Part shown: piece by piece, positions 17,242 through 27,028 of the stretch
Layout of the letters: the number at the start of each line of letters is the position of its first letter
How positions within the stretch are numbered: the first letter of the stretch is position 1
Assembly: GCF_016865445.1 (NCBI RefSeq)
Contig: NZ_AP024412.1
Location: forward strand, 124,001-188,000
DNA: 64,000 nucleotides
Direction: 5' to 3'
Source of the DNA: Mariniplasma anaerobium
GTDB lineage: Bacteria > Bacillota_I > Bacilli_A > Acholeplasmatales > Acholeplasmataceae
Translations under genes and position numbers: made by a program
The notes under the pieces: model-generated
What the model was told of the DNA's origin: nothing
Database searches by the model: none
Seen by the model: only the letters and a program-made list of their open reading frames with translations

Positions 17242-20200
17242 ATGAAAAAATTTATTAATAATAAAAAATCAATCATAGTAACTTTATTGCTAATTCTAAC
17301 GATTAGCAATTTTAGTTTAGCATTTGCATATTGGGCAAGTAACATATCTGGTAGTCAAAGTAATTCAGATGCAATCACACAAATAGGCGAATGGGATTTT
17401 GAAGATGTAGCATTAGTGGTTGCAACCTTCCAAAGCGATCATGCAGTGGTTTTATCATTAACTGAAACAACTGTGACAGTATCAGATAAAACAGGTGTTG
17501 AAGCAGCACTAGCAGCATATGGGCTATTAAGTGATGATGCAAAAGCTCAATTAACATCAGAAGAAACACTTCTACTTAGCTTATTAAATCAAATCATAGC
17601 GCTTGAAAATAGTGAATTTTTAGACTTTGAATCAACTCCATATGATAATGGACTTACAGGAACAGTTGATATCAATGGTAGAACATGGTACGCAAATGAT
17701 GTCTATATCGCAGGAGATGTAAGCTATGATGTATGGAATGATGTTAGATCATTGGCATTAAGATCTACAGCATATTTCGAATCACAAGATCTATTCATTA
17801 ATGGTATTGATAAGATAACACTATATCATGGAGCCTTAAATTATAATGATGGAACAAACTTCCAATTTAAAGTTGAATATGAATTAGATTCAAATCCAGG
17901 TGTATGGGTAACCTTGCAAGATGGCGGGTCTGATTTACTCATCGATGTGATATCAGCAACACCATTAACATTTACAGAAATCAATGTTAATATTACTGAA
18001 GCATTAAACATAAGATTCACACCAATCATTGAAAGTACAGCAAATTATATAAACTTAGATGACATAACCATTTATGAACATGTCGTATCAGGTGCATTAG
18101 AAGCAACAACATTTAGAACTATTTATGCAGGAGCACTCGCACTAGATGTAGTAACTGTAGAAATAAGTGATAAAGCAACAGTCCAACAAGCACTAGCGGC
18201 ATATGATTTATTAAGCATAGACGCACAAACTGAATTATCAGTAGAAAAAGCGTTACTAGATAGTTTATTAGTAGAAATTAATTTACAAGAAGATCTAGCA
18301 GAAGCAACAGCTTCAGTGGTTATCGCAGAAAATTCTAACTTACAAATAGATGTAGATAGCGCACAAATTTTAGTAACTGCTCTACCAAGTAGTGCAGAAA
18401 AGACAGCATTACAAAACAGACTTGATGATGTTCAAGATATCATAGATGCAGTAGCAGGATTCCAAAGTGACCACGCAGTAGCTCTAGCATTAAGCGTGGG
18501 AACTGTAACACCAAGTGATCAAACAATCGTGGAAGCAGCTCTAACTGCATATAACTTATTAAGCGCAGATGTAAAAGCTAAGTTGACTGTTGAAAAAGCA
18601 TTACTTGATAGTCTGTTAATAGAAATTAATAATCAAATCCCAACTGCAACACAAGTAGCCGAATTCCAAAGTGATCACCAAGTAGTTTTAGCGTTAAGCG
18701 TGGGAACTGTAACACCAAGTGATCTAACAGGTGTTCAACTAGCTCTAGATGCATATGCATTATTAAGTGTAGATGCCAAAGCAGCTCTAACAACTGAAAA
18801 AGCATTACTTGATAGTTTATTAATAGAAATCAATTTACAAATAGCTGAAGCAGCAGTTATTATCGCAGAAGGATCTAATTTACAAGCAGATGTGAATAGC
18901 GCTCAAGTTTTAGTATCTGCTCTACCTGATGGCATTGATAAAACGAATCTTCAAGACAGACTTGATGATGTACAGAACATAATAGATGCTGTAGCAACCT
19001 TCCAAAGCGATCATGCAGTGGTTTTATCATTAACTGAAACAACTGTGACAGTATCAGATAAAACAGGTGTTGAAGCAGCACTAGCAGCATATGGGCTATT
19101 AAGTGATGATGCAAAAGCTCAATTAACATCAGAAGAAACACTTCTACTTAGCTTATTAAATCAAATCATAGCGCTTGAAAATAGTGAATTCTTAGACTTT
19201 GAATCAACTCCATATGATAATGGACTTACAGGAACAGTTGATATCAATGGTAGAACATGGTACGCAAATGATGTCTATATCGCAGGAGATGTAAGCTATG
19301 ATGTATGGAATGATGTTAGATCATTGGCATTAAGATCTACAGCATATTTCGAATCACAAGATCTATTCATTAATGGTATTGATAAGATAACACTATATCA
19401 TGGAGCCTTAAATTATAATGATGGAACAAATTTCCAATTTAAAGTTGAATATGAATTAGATTCAAATCCAGGTGTGTGGGTAACCTTGCAAGATGGCGGG
19501 TCTGATTTACTCATCGATGTGATATCAGCAACACCATTAACATTTACAGAAATCAATGTTAATATTACTGAAGCATTAAACATCAGATTCACACCAATCA
19601 TTGAAAGTACAGCAAATTATATAAACTTAGATGACATAACCATTTATGAACATGTCGTATCAGGTGCATTAGAAGCAACAACATTTAGAACTATTTATGC
19701 AGGAGCACTCGCACTAGATGTAGTAACTGTAGAAATAAGTGATAAAGCAACAGTCCAACAAGCACTAGCGGCATATGATTTATTAAGCATAGACGCACAA
19801 ACTGAATTATCAGTAGAAAAAGCGTTACTAGATAGTTTATTAGTAGAAATCAATTTACAAGAAGATCTAGCAGAAGCAACAGCTTCAGTGGTTATCGCAG
19901 AAAATTCTAACTTACAAATAGATGTAGATAGCGCACAAATTTTAGTAACTGCTCTACCAAGTAGTGCAGAAAAGACAGCATTACAAATCAGACTTGATGA
20001 TGTTCAAGATATCATAGATGCAGTAGCAGGATTCCAAAGTGATCACGCTATCGCGTTAGCATTAAGCGTGGGAACTGTAACACCAAGTGATCAAACAATC
20101 GTGGAAGCAGCTCTAACTGCATATAATTTATTAAGTGCAGATGTAAAAGCAGAGTTGACAGATGAAAAAGCATTACTTGATAGTCTGTTAATAGAAATTA

Positions 20201-21150
20201 ATAATCAAATCCCAACTGCAACACAAGTAGCCGAATTCCAAAGTGATCACCAAGTAGTTTTAGCGTTAAGCGTAGGAACTGTAACACCAAGTGATCTAAC
20301 AGGTGCTCAACTAGCTCTAGATGCATATGCATTATTAAGTGTAGATGCAAAAGCAGCTTTAACAACTGAAAAAGCATTACTTGATAGTTTATTGGTAGAT
20401 ATCAATTTACAAATAGCTGAAGCAGCAGTCATTATCGCAGAAGGATCTAATTTACAAGCAGATGTGAATAGCGCTCAAGTTTTAGTAACTGCACTACCAA
20501 GTAGCACAGAAAAGACAGCATTACAAGTGAGATTAGATGATGTTCAAAATATCGTTAACATTCAAGCAGCTAATGCAGTTGATAGTTTAATCACAGCTCT
20601 ACCAAGCTTAGGAGCAGTTGCTATCACTGATCAAACTCAAATAGTAGCAGCAAGAACTGCTTATAATGCATTAACTGCTATACAAAAAGCATTAGTAGTC
20701 AATGAAGCATTATTAACGTCAATAGAAGCTGACTTAGCCAATCTTATAGTTGCCAATGCAGCTGTAGTTGTCGCAGAAACATCTAATTTACAAGCAGATG
20801 TGAATAGCGCACAAGTTTTAGTCACTGCATTAACTAATGGCACATCTAAAACAGCACTTCAAAATAGACTTAATACAGTACAAGGTGTTATTGATGTAGA
20901 AGCAGCTAGAGTATTAATAATAAATTACTTTAGTTCTAATATAATTACAGTATCTAAATTGAATAACGCTACAGCAATAAAAGAAGCCGCATTTAGTGCA
21001 GCTGCAAATAATGTTGTATCGGGTTTAAATGTAATTATTTCTATTACAGGTACTAATGAAGTCGATAGAAGAAATACCACATATACAATAAATATCATCA
21101 AAAATGGTGTAAGTGTAACCATTAATGTAGATGTTGACTTTACTAGATAA
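17242..21150 (+). CDS. Giant repeat-rich exported surface protein with TasA/CalY-like signal
   Basis: 1302 residues from the ATG at 17242 (AGGTG upstream). The signal segment ends in FAYWASNISGSQ, the style of SipW-processed TasA/camelysin-like proteins. The mature part alternates about 60-residue modules (FQSDHAVVLSL...LSDDAKAQLT type), beta-rich domains (FLDFESTPYDNGLTGTVD to YINLDDITIYEHV) and Cry1Ac domain D-VI-like segments (IAEGSNLQADVNSAQVLV...LQ-RLDDVQ). A 524-residue unit occurs twice in tandem. No LPxTG motif and no lipobox are present, so attachment is unknown. Codon choice looks like its neighbours. The likely role is adhesion or matrix; not proven. Confidence 0.85.
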   Translation: MKKFINNKKSIIVTLLLILTISNFSLAFAYWASNISGSQSNSDAITQIGEWDFEDVALVVATFQSDHAVVLSLTETTVTVSDKTGVEAALAAYGLLSDDAKAQLTSEETLLLSLLNQIIALENSEFLDFESTPYDNGLTGTVDINGRTWYANDVYIAGDVSYDVWNDVRSLALRSTAYFESQDLFINGIDKITLYHGALNYNDGTNFQFKVEYELDSNPGVWVTLQDGGSDLLIDVISATPLTFTEINVNITEALNIRFTPIIESTANYINLDDITIYEHVVSGALEATTFRTIYAGALALDVVTVEISDKATVQQALAAYDLLSIDAQTELSVEKALLDSLLVEINLQEDLAEATASVVIAENSNLQIDVDSAQILVTALPSSAEKTALQNRLDDVQDIIDAVAGFQSDHAVALALSVGTVTPSDQTIVEAALTAYNLLSADVKAKLTVEKALLDSLLIEINNQIPTATQVAEFQSDHQVVLALSVGTVTPSDLTGVQLALDAYALLSVDAKAALTTEKALLDSLLIEINLQIAEAAVIIAEGSNLQADVNSAQVLVSALPDGIDKTNLQDRLDDVQNIIDAVATFQSDHAVVLSLTETTVTVSDKTGVEAALAAYGLLSDDAKAQLTSEETLLLSLLNQIIALENSEFLDFESTPYDNGLTGTVDINGRTWYANDVYIAGDVSYDVWNDVRSLALRSTAYFESQDLFINGIDKITLYHGALNYNDGTNFQFKVEYELDSNPGVWVTLQDGGSDLLIDVISATPLTFTEINVNITEALNIRFTPIIESTANYINLDDITIYEHVVSGALEATTFRTIYAGALALDVVTVEISDKATVQQALAAYDLLSIDAQTELSVEKALLDSLLVEINLQEDLAEATASVVIAENSNLQIDVDSAQILVTALPSSAEKTALQIRLDDVQDIIDAVAGFQSDHAIALALSVGTVTPSDQTIVEAALTAYNLLSADVKAELTDEKALLDSLLIEINNQIPTATQVAEFQSDHQVVLALSVGTVTPSDLTGAQLALDAYALLSVDAKAALTTEKALLDSLLVDINLQIAEAAVIIAEGSNLQADVNSAQVLVTALPSSTEKTALQVRLDDVQNIVNIQAANAVDSLITALPSLGAVAITDQTQIVAARTAYNALTAIQKALVVNEALLTSIEADLANLIVANAAVVVAETSNLQADVNSAQVLVTALTNGTSKTALQNRLNTVQGVIDVEAARVLIINYFSSNIITVSKLNNATAIKEAAFSAAANNVVSGLNVIISITGTNEVDRRNTTYTINIIKNGVSVTINVDVDFTR
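17422..20560 (+). repeat. Two tandem copies of a 1,572-bp unit
   Basis: Copy 1 begins at 17422 and copy 2 at 18994, both with GCAACCTTCCAAAGCGATCA. The first kilobase differs at only a handful of mostly silent positions (for example 17630 T vs C, GTATGGGTA vs GTGTGGGTA); the final half kilobase is more diverged. The unit is a multiple of three, so the frame is kept. The pattern suggests a recent duplication or gene conversion. Confidence 0.95.
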
Positions 21151-21175
21151 ACAAACCTAATATTAATACATAAAT

Positions 21176-21213
21176 AAAATACCACTTAGAGAATTTCTCT
21201 AAGTGGTATTTTT
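21176..21213. terminator. Bidirectional terminator
   Basis: Near-perfect palindrome: AAAATACCACTTAGAGAA / TTCTCTAAGTGGTATTTT, followed by T-run, between the convergent surface protein and lipoprotein genes. Confidence 0.88.
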
Positions 21214-21220
21214 ATTTTAT

Positions 21221-24200
21221 TTAACTTGGATCACTTACGACAAATGAGAATGTTACTGTAGAATAATCATAAGTGAAAACTGCGAAGTAATATGTTTGAT
21301 CTGCAAAAAAGTAATAGTCGTCCATATAGAAATTCCAATTCGTTCCTTCATCATCAGCTTGATCTAAAAAATCAAAAGTTGAGTTATAAAGGTCTAAAAC
21401 AGGATCAATAGAATCATCTGGGCATGTGCTATAAATATCATAATAACCTGAAGTTGTTGGTTCAAAGATATAATAAATAATTTTCCCTTGCATAATGGTT
21501 GTTTCTATTGTTTGTCCAGCCGAAACTGGGATTGCGGTATCAAATGAAGAAGTAGCAGGATCTGGTTCACCTTCATCATAAGGTGTTATGATGAATGAAA
21601 AAGGTGTTAAATAATCAGAATCATCTGTAATAAGTAAGTAATACGTATGTCCAGCTTCTAAGAAAAAATCATCGGCATAGAAATTGTTATTGTCAGCTTC
21701 ATTATCAAATTCACCCAAAACACCTATTGAGTCCTCTATGATAAGTAAGGAAGGATCATTATAATATCCGCCATAACTATAAATATCATATTGCCCATCT
21801 ACTTCAGGAATAAATGAATAAATATTGGCATCAAAGAAAATATCAAATATAACGTCATAAGATTCACCTAATATAACTGGTACTGCTTGATTTTCTAGAG
21901 TTTTAGGCTCACTATTAAAACTTCTAATTTCTAATGTAAATGGGACGTTAGATGCACCACGAATACCAATATAGTAAGTTTCTCCCTCAATGAAATAAAA
22001 TTCAAACATACAGCTATAAACTTTGCTGTCATGATATTCAAACATTGTCATATCCATCGGATAACCATAAACATCATAAATAACTAATTCAGGAGTATAA
22101 CTATTTTGAGAGTAATAACCAAATATACGGTGAGAAACACTTTCTCCAGCAACAAACTCGTAATATTGTTCTTCAAAATCATTCATGTAAAGCATTTGTT
22201 TTTCTCCTTCAAAAATAGGTATTGAATTATCAAATGTTATACCATTGTTATTTGAATTTGAATTAAAGAGTTCATCAATTAGCAATACTATTGCGTCAAT
22301 TCTTTCTTGTTGCTCAGGAGTTAAATCTGATAAATCCCAAGTTGACATAGCTTGGATTTCGTCAATATAGAATTCAACATCTTCAACGACTAAAGCTTTC
22401 GCATCATTAACTTCAGATATTGTCATATCTTCTAATAGAAGAATATCAGATTGTTTTAAGATATCATCAAAAATGATATCAATAGAATCCATAATCAAAG
22501 TTTCATTAGCTGGAGTTAAAGTTGCAGTTAACACATCTAATAAAGGAGTTAACATTATAGATGCATCATCCCCAATTAGACCTGAAACATCAATATCATC
22601 AAGGTTATTGATAAATGCTTTTTCAAGTACAATAGCATTTGCAAGAAGTTCAGCTATATATGGAGATATATCATCATAAATAGTTTCGTAATCAACATCT
22701 TGAACAGCATACATTACAAACATCATAGGTAATGGAATCTTCATAAAGTTCAGCAATGTTTGGAAAGCAGCTTGATCAAGTTCATCTGTCACTACACTAT
22801 TTAATGAAATTGCATCACTGAAGATATCTTCAATAAGCGCAGCAAGTTCTGCTGCTTCAAATTCTTCAGCTTCATTTAGTGTGAGGATATTCATAATGAG
22901 TGATGCTTCAGAGTCCATAAATTCTGCAAATGCATTAAGTCCTATTTCTTCTATAATGTCTTTAGCAGCTATAATCGTATCATATTCACCTTTAAATTCA
23001 TTAAGCATTGCGATGACGTCAGTTTTTTGTTCCGCAGGAACATTAACATCATTTTCAATTTGTGAAATGATATTATCAATTACAATACCATATAATGCTT
23101 CTGCAGAATCATCCTGCATAAGCGTATCGAACATATCAAATTTCGCACTATTAGTTGTTTTAAAATCATCAATATAAGTTGCAATATATAAAATCAAATC
23201 TATTGACGCTTTAGGATCTGTTTCACTATAATAACTATCCCAAATTGGATTATATACTTCAACAGTCATATTTTCAACAAGCGTTTTTAGTTCGTTAATC
23301 ATTGTCAATGTAATATCATCTAACATAGATAGAACTAAATCAAACTCTAAATGATTAACTTCAGCTAAATAAGAAGCGTGTTCATTATAGCTTGCCATGT
23401 TTTCACCAGTGATAGCTCCAGCTACATAGAATAAGGTTGTGTATAAAATGGTGAAATCATCTATTGATGGAAGATTGTCTTTTAGAATAGTAACCATCTC
23501 ATCTTTAATTAAGAAAATTTCAGCATTTGTAATCTCTTGACTAGTAATTGAACCATCTATAGTTGTAATTACATTTGCAGGTATTGAATTTTTTACAGTC
23601 ATAAGGAAATCTAGAACCATTTCTAAAGATTGGATAACAAGTTCTTCATTATCTGTAAAGGCATCAAGAAATTCTTGATCTATATCGCCATCCATACCAA
23701 CCAATGCAACATTATATAACACATATGCAGTTGCATAAGGTGTCATATTATATGTTTCAAACATTTCCATTTCATCCATTAAATCATCCAAAGATTCTAT
23801 ATCGTTTGATTGAGTCATGTTCATGAAATCACTAAAGAATCCTATAGCGTTTGCTTCAGTCATTCTAACATTAGCAGAAGCATCAGCATATGCTTGGGCT
23901 ATTTCCAATGCTCTAAGATAATTTTCATAATCCCATTCATTTGAGAAATCAGACTGAATTAGCCCAGGTTCGTAAGTCAAATCAAAGTCTTCAATAATTG
24001 CTGAAACGATTGTTGCTGGATTAGCAAGAATTACCACTGTGTAGGTTAATACTGTCGAAGGAAGTGAAAAACTCTCTCCTTTGACCGCTACTACAGAAAT
24101 CATATGTTCTCCAACACTCATTGGCTCATTTAGTAAGTTGAACGAAGTGCCATCAACTTCAATACTAAGAGAATCAATATAGACAAGATAGGAATCCGCA

Positions 24201-24346
24201 TCTTCAACAGCATCCCAACTTAAAATGTCTCCATTGATTGCAACATTTGCTGGTACTTCAATGGTCAAATCAGGCGTCTTATCTCCACAAGAGACAAGCA
24301 TAAAAACAGAGACTAGTAAAATCATAATCTGTAAAAATTTCTTCAT
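21221..24346 (-). CDS. Large lipoprotein with Fn3-like and pre-peptidase C-terminal-like repeats
   Basis: 1041 residues, AGGAGG well placed before the ATG. Lipobox MLVSC with Cys20. Residues about 25-105 look like a fibronectin type III fold (LSWDAVEDADSYLVYID). A long acidic helical region without recognisable motifs follows (about 110-690). Three beta-rich repeats at about 705-800, 815-920 and 930-1041 share the pattern YYIGIRG/YYLLITDD/YYFAVFTYD with 'YDIYS' strands, like bacterial pre-peptidase C-terminal domains. No enzymatic motif is seen. A surface-anchored structural or binding protein is likely. Confidence 0.83.
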   Translation of the reverse strand: MKKFLQIMILLVSVFMLVSCGDKTPDLTIEVPANVAINGDILSWDAVEDADSYLVYIDSLSIEVDGTSFNLLNEPMSVGEHMISVVAVKGESFSLPSTVLTYTVVILANPATIVSAIIEDFDLTYEPGLIQSDFSNEWDYENYLRALEIAQAYADASANVRMTEANAIGFFSDFMNMTQSNDIESLDDLMDEMEMFETYNMTPYATAYVLYNVALVGMDGDIDQEFLDAFTDNEELVIQSLEMVLDFLMTVKNSIPANVITTIDGSITSQEITNAEIFLIKDEMVTILKDNLPSIDDFTILYTTLFYVAGAITGENMASYNEHASYLAEVNHLEFDLVLSMLDDITLTMINELKTLVENMTVEVYNPIWDSYYSETDPKASIDLILYIATYIDDFKTTNSAKFDMFDTLMQDDSAEALYGIVIDNIISQIENDVNVPAEQKTDVIAMLNEFKGEYDTIIAAKDIIEEIGLNAFAEFMDSEASLIMNILTLNEAEEFEAAELAALIEDIFSDAISLNSVVTDELDQAAFQTLLNFMKIPLPMMFVMYAVQDVDYETIYDDISPYIAELLANAIVLEKAFINNLDDIDVSGLIGDDASIMLTPLLDVLTATLTPANETLIMDSIDIIFDDILKQSDILLLEDMTISEVNDAKALVVEDVEFYIDEIQAMSTWDLSDLTPEQQERIDAIVLLIDELFNSNSNNNGITFDNSIPIFEGEKQMLYMNDFEEQYYEFVAGESVSHRIFGYYSQNSYTPELVIYDVYGYPMDMTMFEYHDSKVYSCMFEFYFIEGETYYIGIRGASNVPFTLEIRSFNSEPKTLENQAVPVILGESYDVIFDIFFDANIYSFIPEVDGQYDIYSYGGYYNDPSLLIIEDSIGVLGEFDNEADNNNFYADDFFLEAGHTYYLLITDDSDYLTPFSFIITPYDEGEPDPATSSFDTAIPVSAGQTIETTIMQGKIIYYIFEPTTSGYYDIYSTCPDDSIDPVLDLYNSTFDFLDQADDEGTNWNFYMDDYYFFADQTYYFAVFTYDYSTVTFSFVVSDPS

Positions 24347-24439
24347 ATTATTCCTCCTAAAAATAAATATGAGTCTTTTTCAAAATAATAGAGTATAAAT
24401 ATAATTCTTCTAAAATCATTTTGAATGTATCTAATTTAA

Positions 24440-24505
24440 AGCAATTGACTAGATGTATAAATATTATTTTAATTATACATCTATTTTATTGTTTAATCAA
24501 TTGCT
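24440..24505. repeat. Nested inverted repeat
   Basis: AGCAATTGA (24440-24448) pairs with TCAATTGCT (24497-24505), and inside it TAGATGTATAA (24450-24460) pairs with TTATACATCTA (24473-24483). No T-run follows on either strand, so it is not a typical terminator. Confidence 0.7.
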
Positions 24506-24597
24506 CATTATCTTTAAATATAATGTATTCAATAAAATTTAAAACACACACAGATATTATTACACATGATTTTCACATAATCTTGGCTTATATAAAA

Positions 24598-24630
24598 GTT
24601 CATTAAAAGTTCACAAAGATTAACTAGAAT
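24598..24630 (+). promoter_or_regulatory. Direct-repeat operator and -10 of the ABC/two-component operon
   Basis: AAAAGTTCA repeated with 11-bp spacing (GTTCA at 24598 and 24609), followed by TAGAAT (24625-24630) and no good -35. One-helical-turn direct repeats replacing a -35 are typical of OmpR-family activator sites; the operon's own regulator is encoded at 27029. Confidence 0.5.
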
Positions 24631-24658
24631 AGAGGCATAACATTAGGAGGTAAAAGAC

Positions 24659-26977
24659 ATGTTACAATTAAAAAACATTAAAAAAGATTATGTGGTCGCA
24701 GGATTACCGATACCTGCATTAAGTGGTATTACACTAGAATTTCAAAAAAATGAATTTGTTTCTATATTAGGAGCTTCTGGCAGTGGTAAAACAACTTTAC
24801 TAAATATCATAGGTGGATTAGATCGATATACAAGTGGTGATCTGTTAGTTGAAGGTAAATCAACTAAAGAGTTTTCAAATAATGATTGGGATGCATATAG
24901 AAATGCAACCATCGGATTTGTCTTTCAGACGTATAATTTAATTTCTCATTTATCAGTATTAGATAATGTTGAAATGGCTTTAAGATTATCTGGAGTTTCA
25001 TCAAAAGAAAGAAAAGAAAGAGCAACTAAAGTTTTAGTAGAAGTTGGGTTGGCGGATCACATTCATAAAAAACCTAATCAACTATCTGGTGGTCAAATGC
25101 AGCGTGTTGCTATTGCAAGAGCACTTGTGAATAATCCTAAGATTTTATTAGCTGATGAACCATCGGGTGCTTTAGATAGCAAAACAAGCATTCAAATTTT
25201 AAAGCTTATCAAAGATATTTCAAAAGATAGATTAGTTATTATGGTTACTCACAATACAGAACTAGCACAAAATTTTTCAGATCGTATTGTACAACTTGTT
25301 GATGGAAGGGTCGTTGAAGATAGTAGACCGGTCCATATTAAAAAAGAAAACTTAAATCAAAGTAAACTTTTAAATAAAAAAACATCAATGAGCTATATGA
25401 CAGCACTAAAGACAAGTTTTAAAAATTTGCTAACGAAAAAAGGTAGAACATTGATTACTGCCGTTGCAGGAAGCATTGGTATTATTGGTATCGCCTTAGT
25501 TTTATCTATATCATCAGGTATGACAAACTATGTAGATGATATGCAAAGTGACACATTAGCAGGATTCCCATTAACTATATCTAGTGTAGTATCTACTGAT
25601 GCTTTTGCTGATCCAGCACAAAGAATGGGTGATTTAACAAGTATAGATGGATCATTTACTGACGAACCAATTATTTATTCATACGATGAAGAAAACAATA
25701 CGACACTACATACAAATATTGTCACAGACGATTTTTTAGATTACCTAAATCAAATGGATTCAGAATTGTATAATTCAATTTCATATACAAGAGCAATTTC
25801 TTTAAATATCGTTGCTGAAACAAGTGCAGGTGGATATACTAAGGTAGTTTCAAGCCAGTCAAATAATCCTTTTACAAGCGCTGGGACAGTATTAAATGAA
25901 ATACCTAATAGTCCAGAATTTATTCAATCACAATATGATATTTTAGATGGAGTGTATCCAACAGCATATAATGAGCTTGTTTTAATAGTCGATTCACAAA
26001 ATCAAATTGATGTAAGTGTCTTAGAATCACTAGGTATATCTATTGAAGAGGATTATACATTTTCAGATTTTATTGGAAAAACATTTAAAGTGATTCCAAA
26101 TGATTTATATTATACATCATCTGGTAGCACATATATACCAGAAACAAATTATGATATGTTATATAATAGTACAGAGGCTATAACCATTAGTATTGTAGGT
26201 ATATTGCGTGTTAGCGAAGATGCATCAACTGAATTATTATCTTCTGGTATTGGATACACAACATTTTTAACAGATTATATGATTGATATCAATTTGACAT
26301 CTGATATTGTTGTGGCTCAAGAAGCATCTAAAACACTTAATGTTTTAACTGGGCAACCTTTTAATACACAATTGACATATGATATCGTTATGCGTACGAT
26401 TGGTGGAGATTCAGCACCTACAGGTGTTCAAATTTATCCTGTTTCATTTGATTCAAAGGATTTAATAAAAGATTATTTAGATGCATATAATGTTGGATTA
26501 GATGAGGTGGACTCAATCATTTATACAGATTTAGCTGAAACAATCTCATCAACGATTTCAACATTGATTTCAACAATTACGATTATCCTTGCAGCATTTG
26601 CTGGTATTTCATTGGTTGTTTCTTCAATTATGATAGGCATAATCACATATGTTTCAGTCATAGAAAGAACTAAAGAAATTGGAATCATGAGAAGTTTAGG
26701 TGCACGTAAAAAAGATATTTCAAGAATATTTAATGCGGAAACTGTTTTGATTGGTTTTACATCAGGTGTTTTAGGAGTTTTAATCGCAATGGTTTTAAAT
26801 ATTCCATTAAATATGATCATTAATGGATTGATAGGCGTCACAGGGTTTTCAACACTTACGCTAACAAGTTCGTTAAGTCTAATTGTCTTAAGTACAATCT
26901 TAACATTAGTTGCAGGTTTAATTCCTAGTGGAATTGCAGCTAGAAAAGATCCTGTTGTTGCATTACGTACTGAATAG
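24659..26977 (+). CDS. MacB-like ABC transporter, ATPase fused to FtsX-type permease
   Basis: 772 residues. N-terminal ATPase with Walker A GASGSGKTT (about 38-46), signature LSGGQMQRVAIARAL, Walker B ILLADEPSGALD and the H-loop MVTHN. After a linker come a membrane helix (about 265-290), a large extracytoplasmic domain, and three C-terminal helices of the FtsX fold (about 640-770). This is the MacB-type mechanotransmission class, used for export of peptides or signals or for envelope stress in Firmicutes. The start has AGGAGGTAAAAGAC. Co-directional with the response regulator and kinase downstream, as in BceAB/BceRS-type modules. Substrate unknown. Confidence 0.9.
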   Translation: MLQLKNIKKDYVVAGLPIPALSGITLEFQKNEFVSILGASGSGKTTLLNIIGGLDRYTSGDLLVEGKSTKEFSNNDWDAYRNATIGFVFQTYNLISHLSVLDNVEMALRLSGVSSKERKERATKVLVEVGLADHIHKKPNQLSGGQMQRVAIARALVNNPKILLADEPSGALDSKTSIQILKLIKDISKDRLVIMVTHNTELAQNFSDRIVQLVDGRVVEDSRPVHIKKENLNQSKLLNKKTSMSYMTALKTSFKNLLTKKGRTLITAVAGSIGIIGIALVLSISSGMTNYVDDMQSDTLAGFPLTISSVVSTDAFADPAQRMGDLTSIDGSFTDEPIIYSYDEENNTTLHTNIVTDDFLDYLNQMDSELYNSISYTRAISLNIVAETSAGGYTKVVSSQSNNPFTSAGTVLNEIPNSPEFIQSQYDILDGVYPTAYNELVLIVDSQNQIDVSVLESLGISIEEDYTFSDFIGKTFKVIPNDLYYTSSGSTYIPETNYDMLYNSTEAITISIVGILRVSEDASTELLSSGIGYTTFLTDYMIDINLTSDIVVAQEASKTLNVLTGQPFNTQLTYDIVMRTIGGDSAPTGVQIYPVSFDSKDLIKDYLDAYNVGLDEVDSIIYTDLAETISSTISTLISTITIILAAFAGISLVVSSIMIGIITYVSVIERTKEIGIMRSLGARKKDISRIFNAETVLIGFTSGVLGVLIAMVLNIPLNMIINGLIGVTGFSTLTLTSSLSLIVLSTILTLVAGLIPSGIAARKDPVVALRTE

Positions 26978-26991
26978 GTATGACGTTTAAG

Positions 26992-27000
26992 TGTTATAAT
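26992..27000 (+). promoter_or_regulatory. Extended -10 before the response regulator
   Basis: GTGTTATAAT; suggests the two-component genes also have their own promoter. Confidence 0.5.
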
Positions 27001-27028
27001 ATAAATATAAATAAAAAGGAGGATTCTT

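Larger units (their letters stand above)
24347..24658. other. Intergenic region with a large nested inverted repeat and a response-regulator-like box
   Basis: Holds nested inverted repeats at 24440-24505 and a GTTCA direct repeat 11 bp apart at 24598-24613 (both listed separately). The long frame 24421-24606 has no ribosome site and is not called. Confidence 0.5.

Noticed and set aside
17375-19601. Minus-strand open frames that recur twice inside the surface-protein gene
   Set aside because: They are antisense images of the 1,572-bp duplication, lack ribosome sites, and exist only because the sense repeat avoids stops in that frame.
17242-20560. Regular repeats that could be taken for a CRISPR array
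   Set aside because: Units are hundreds of bases long, in frame, and code for protein modules; there are no short identical repeats with unique spacers and no cas genes.
24421-24606. 61-codon plus-strand frame ahead of the ABC gene
   Set aside because: No ribosome site; it runs across the nested inverted repeat and the operator region.
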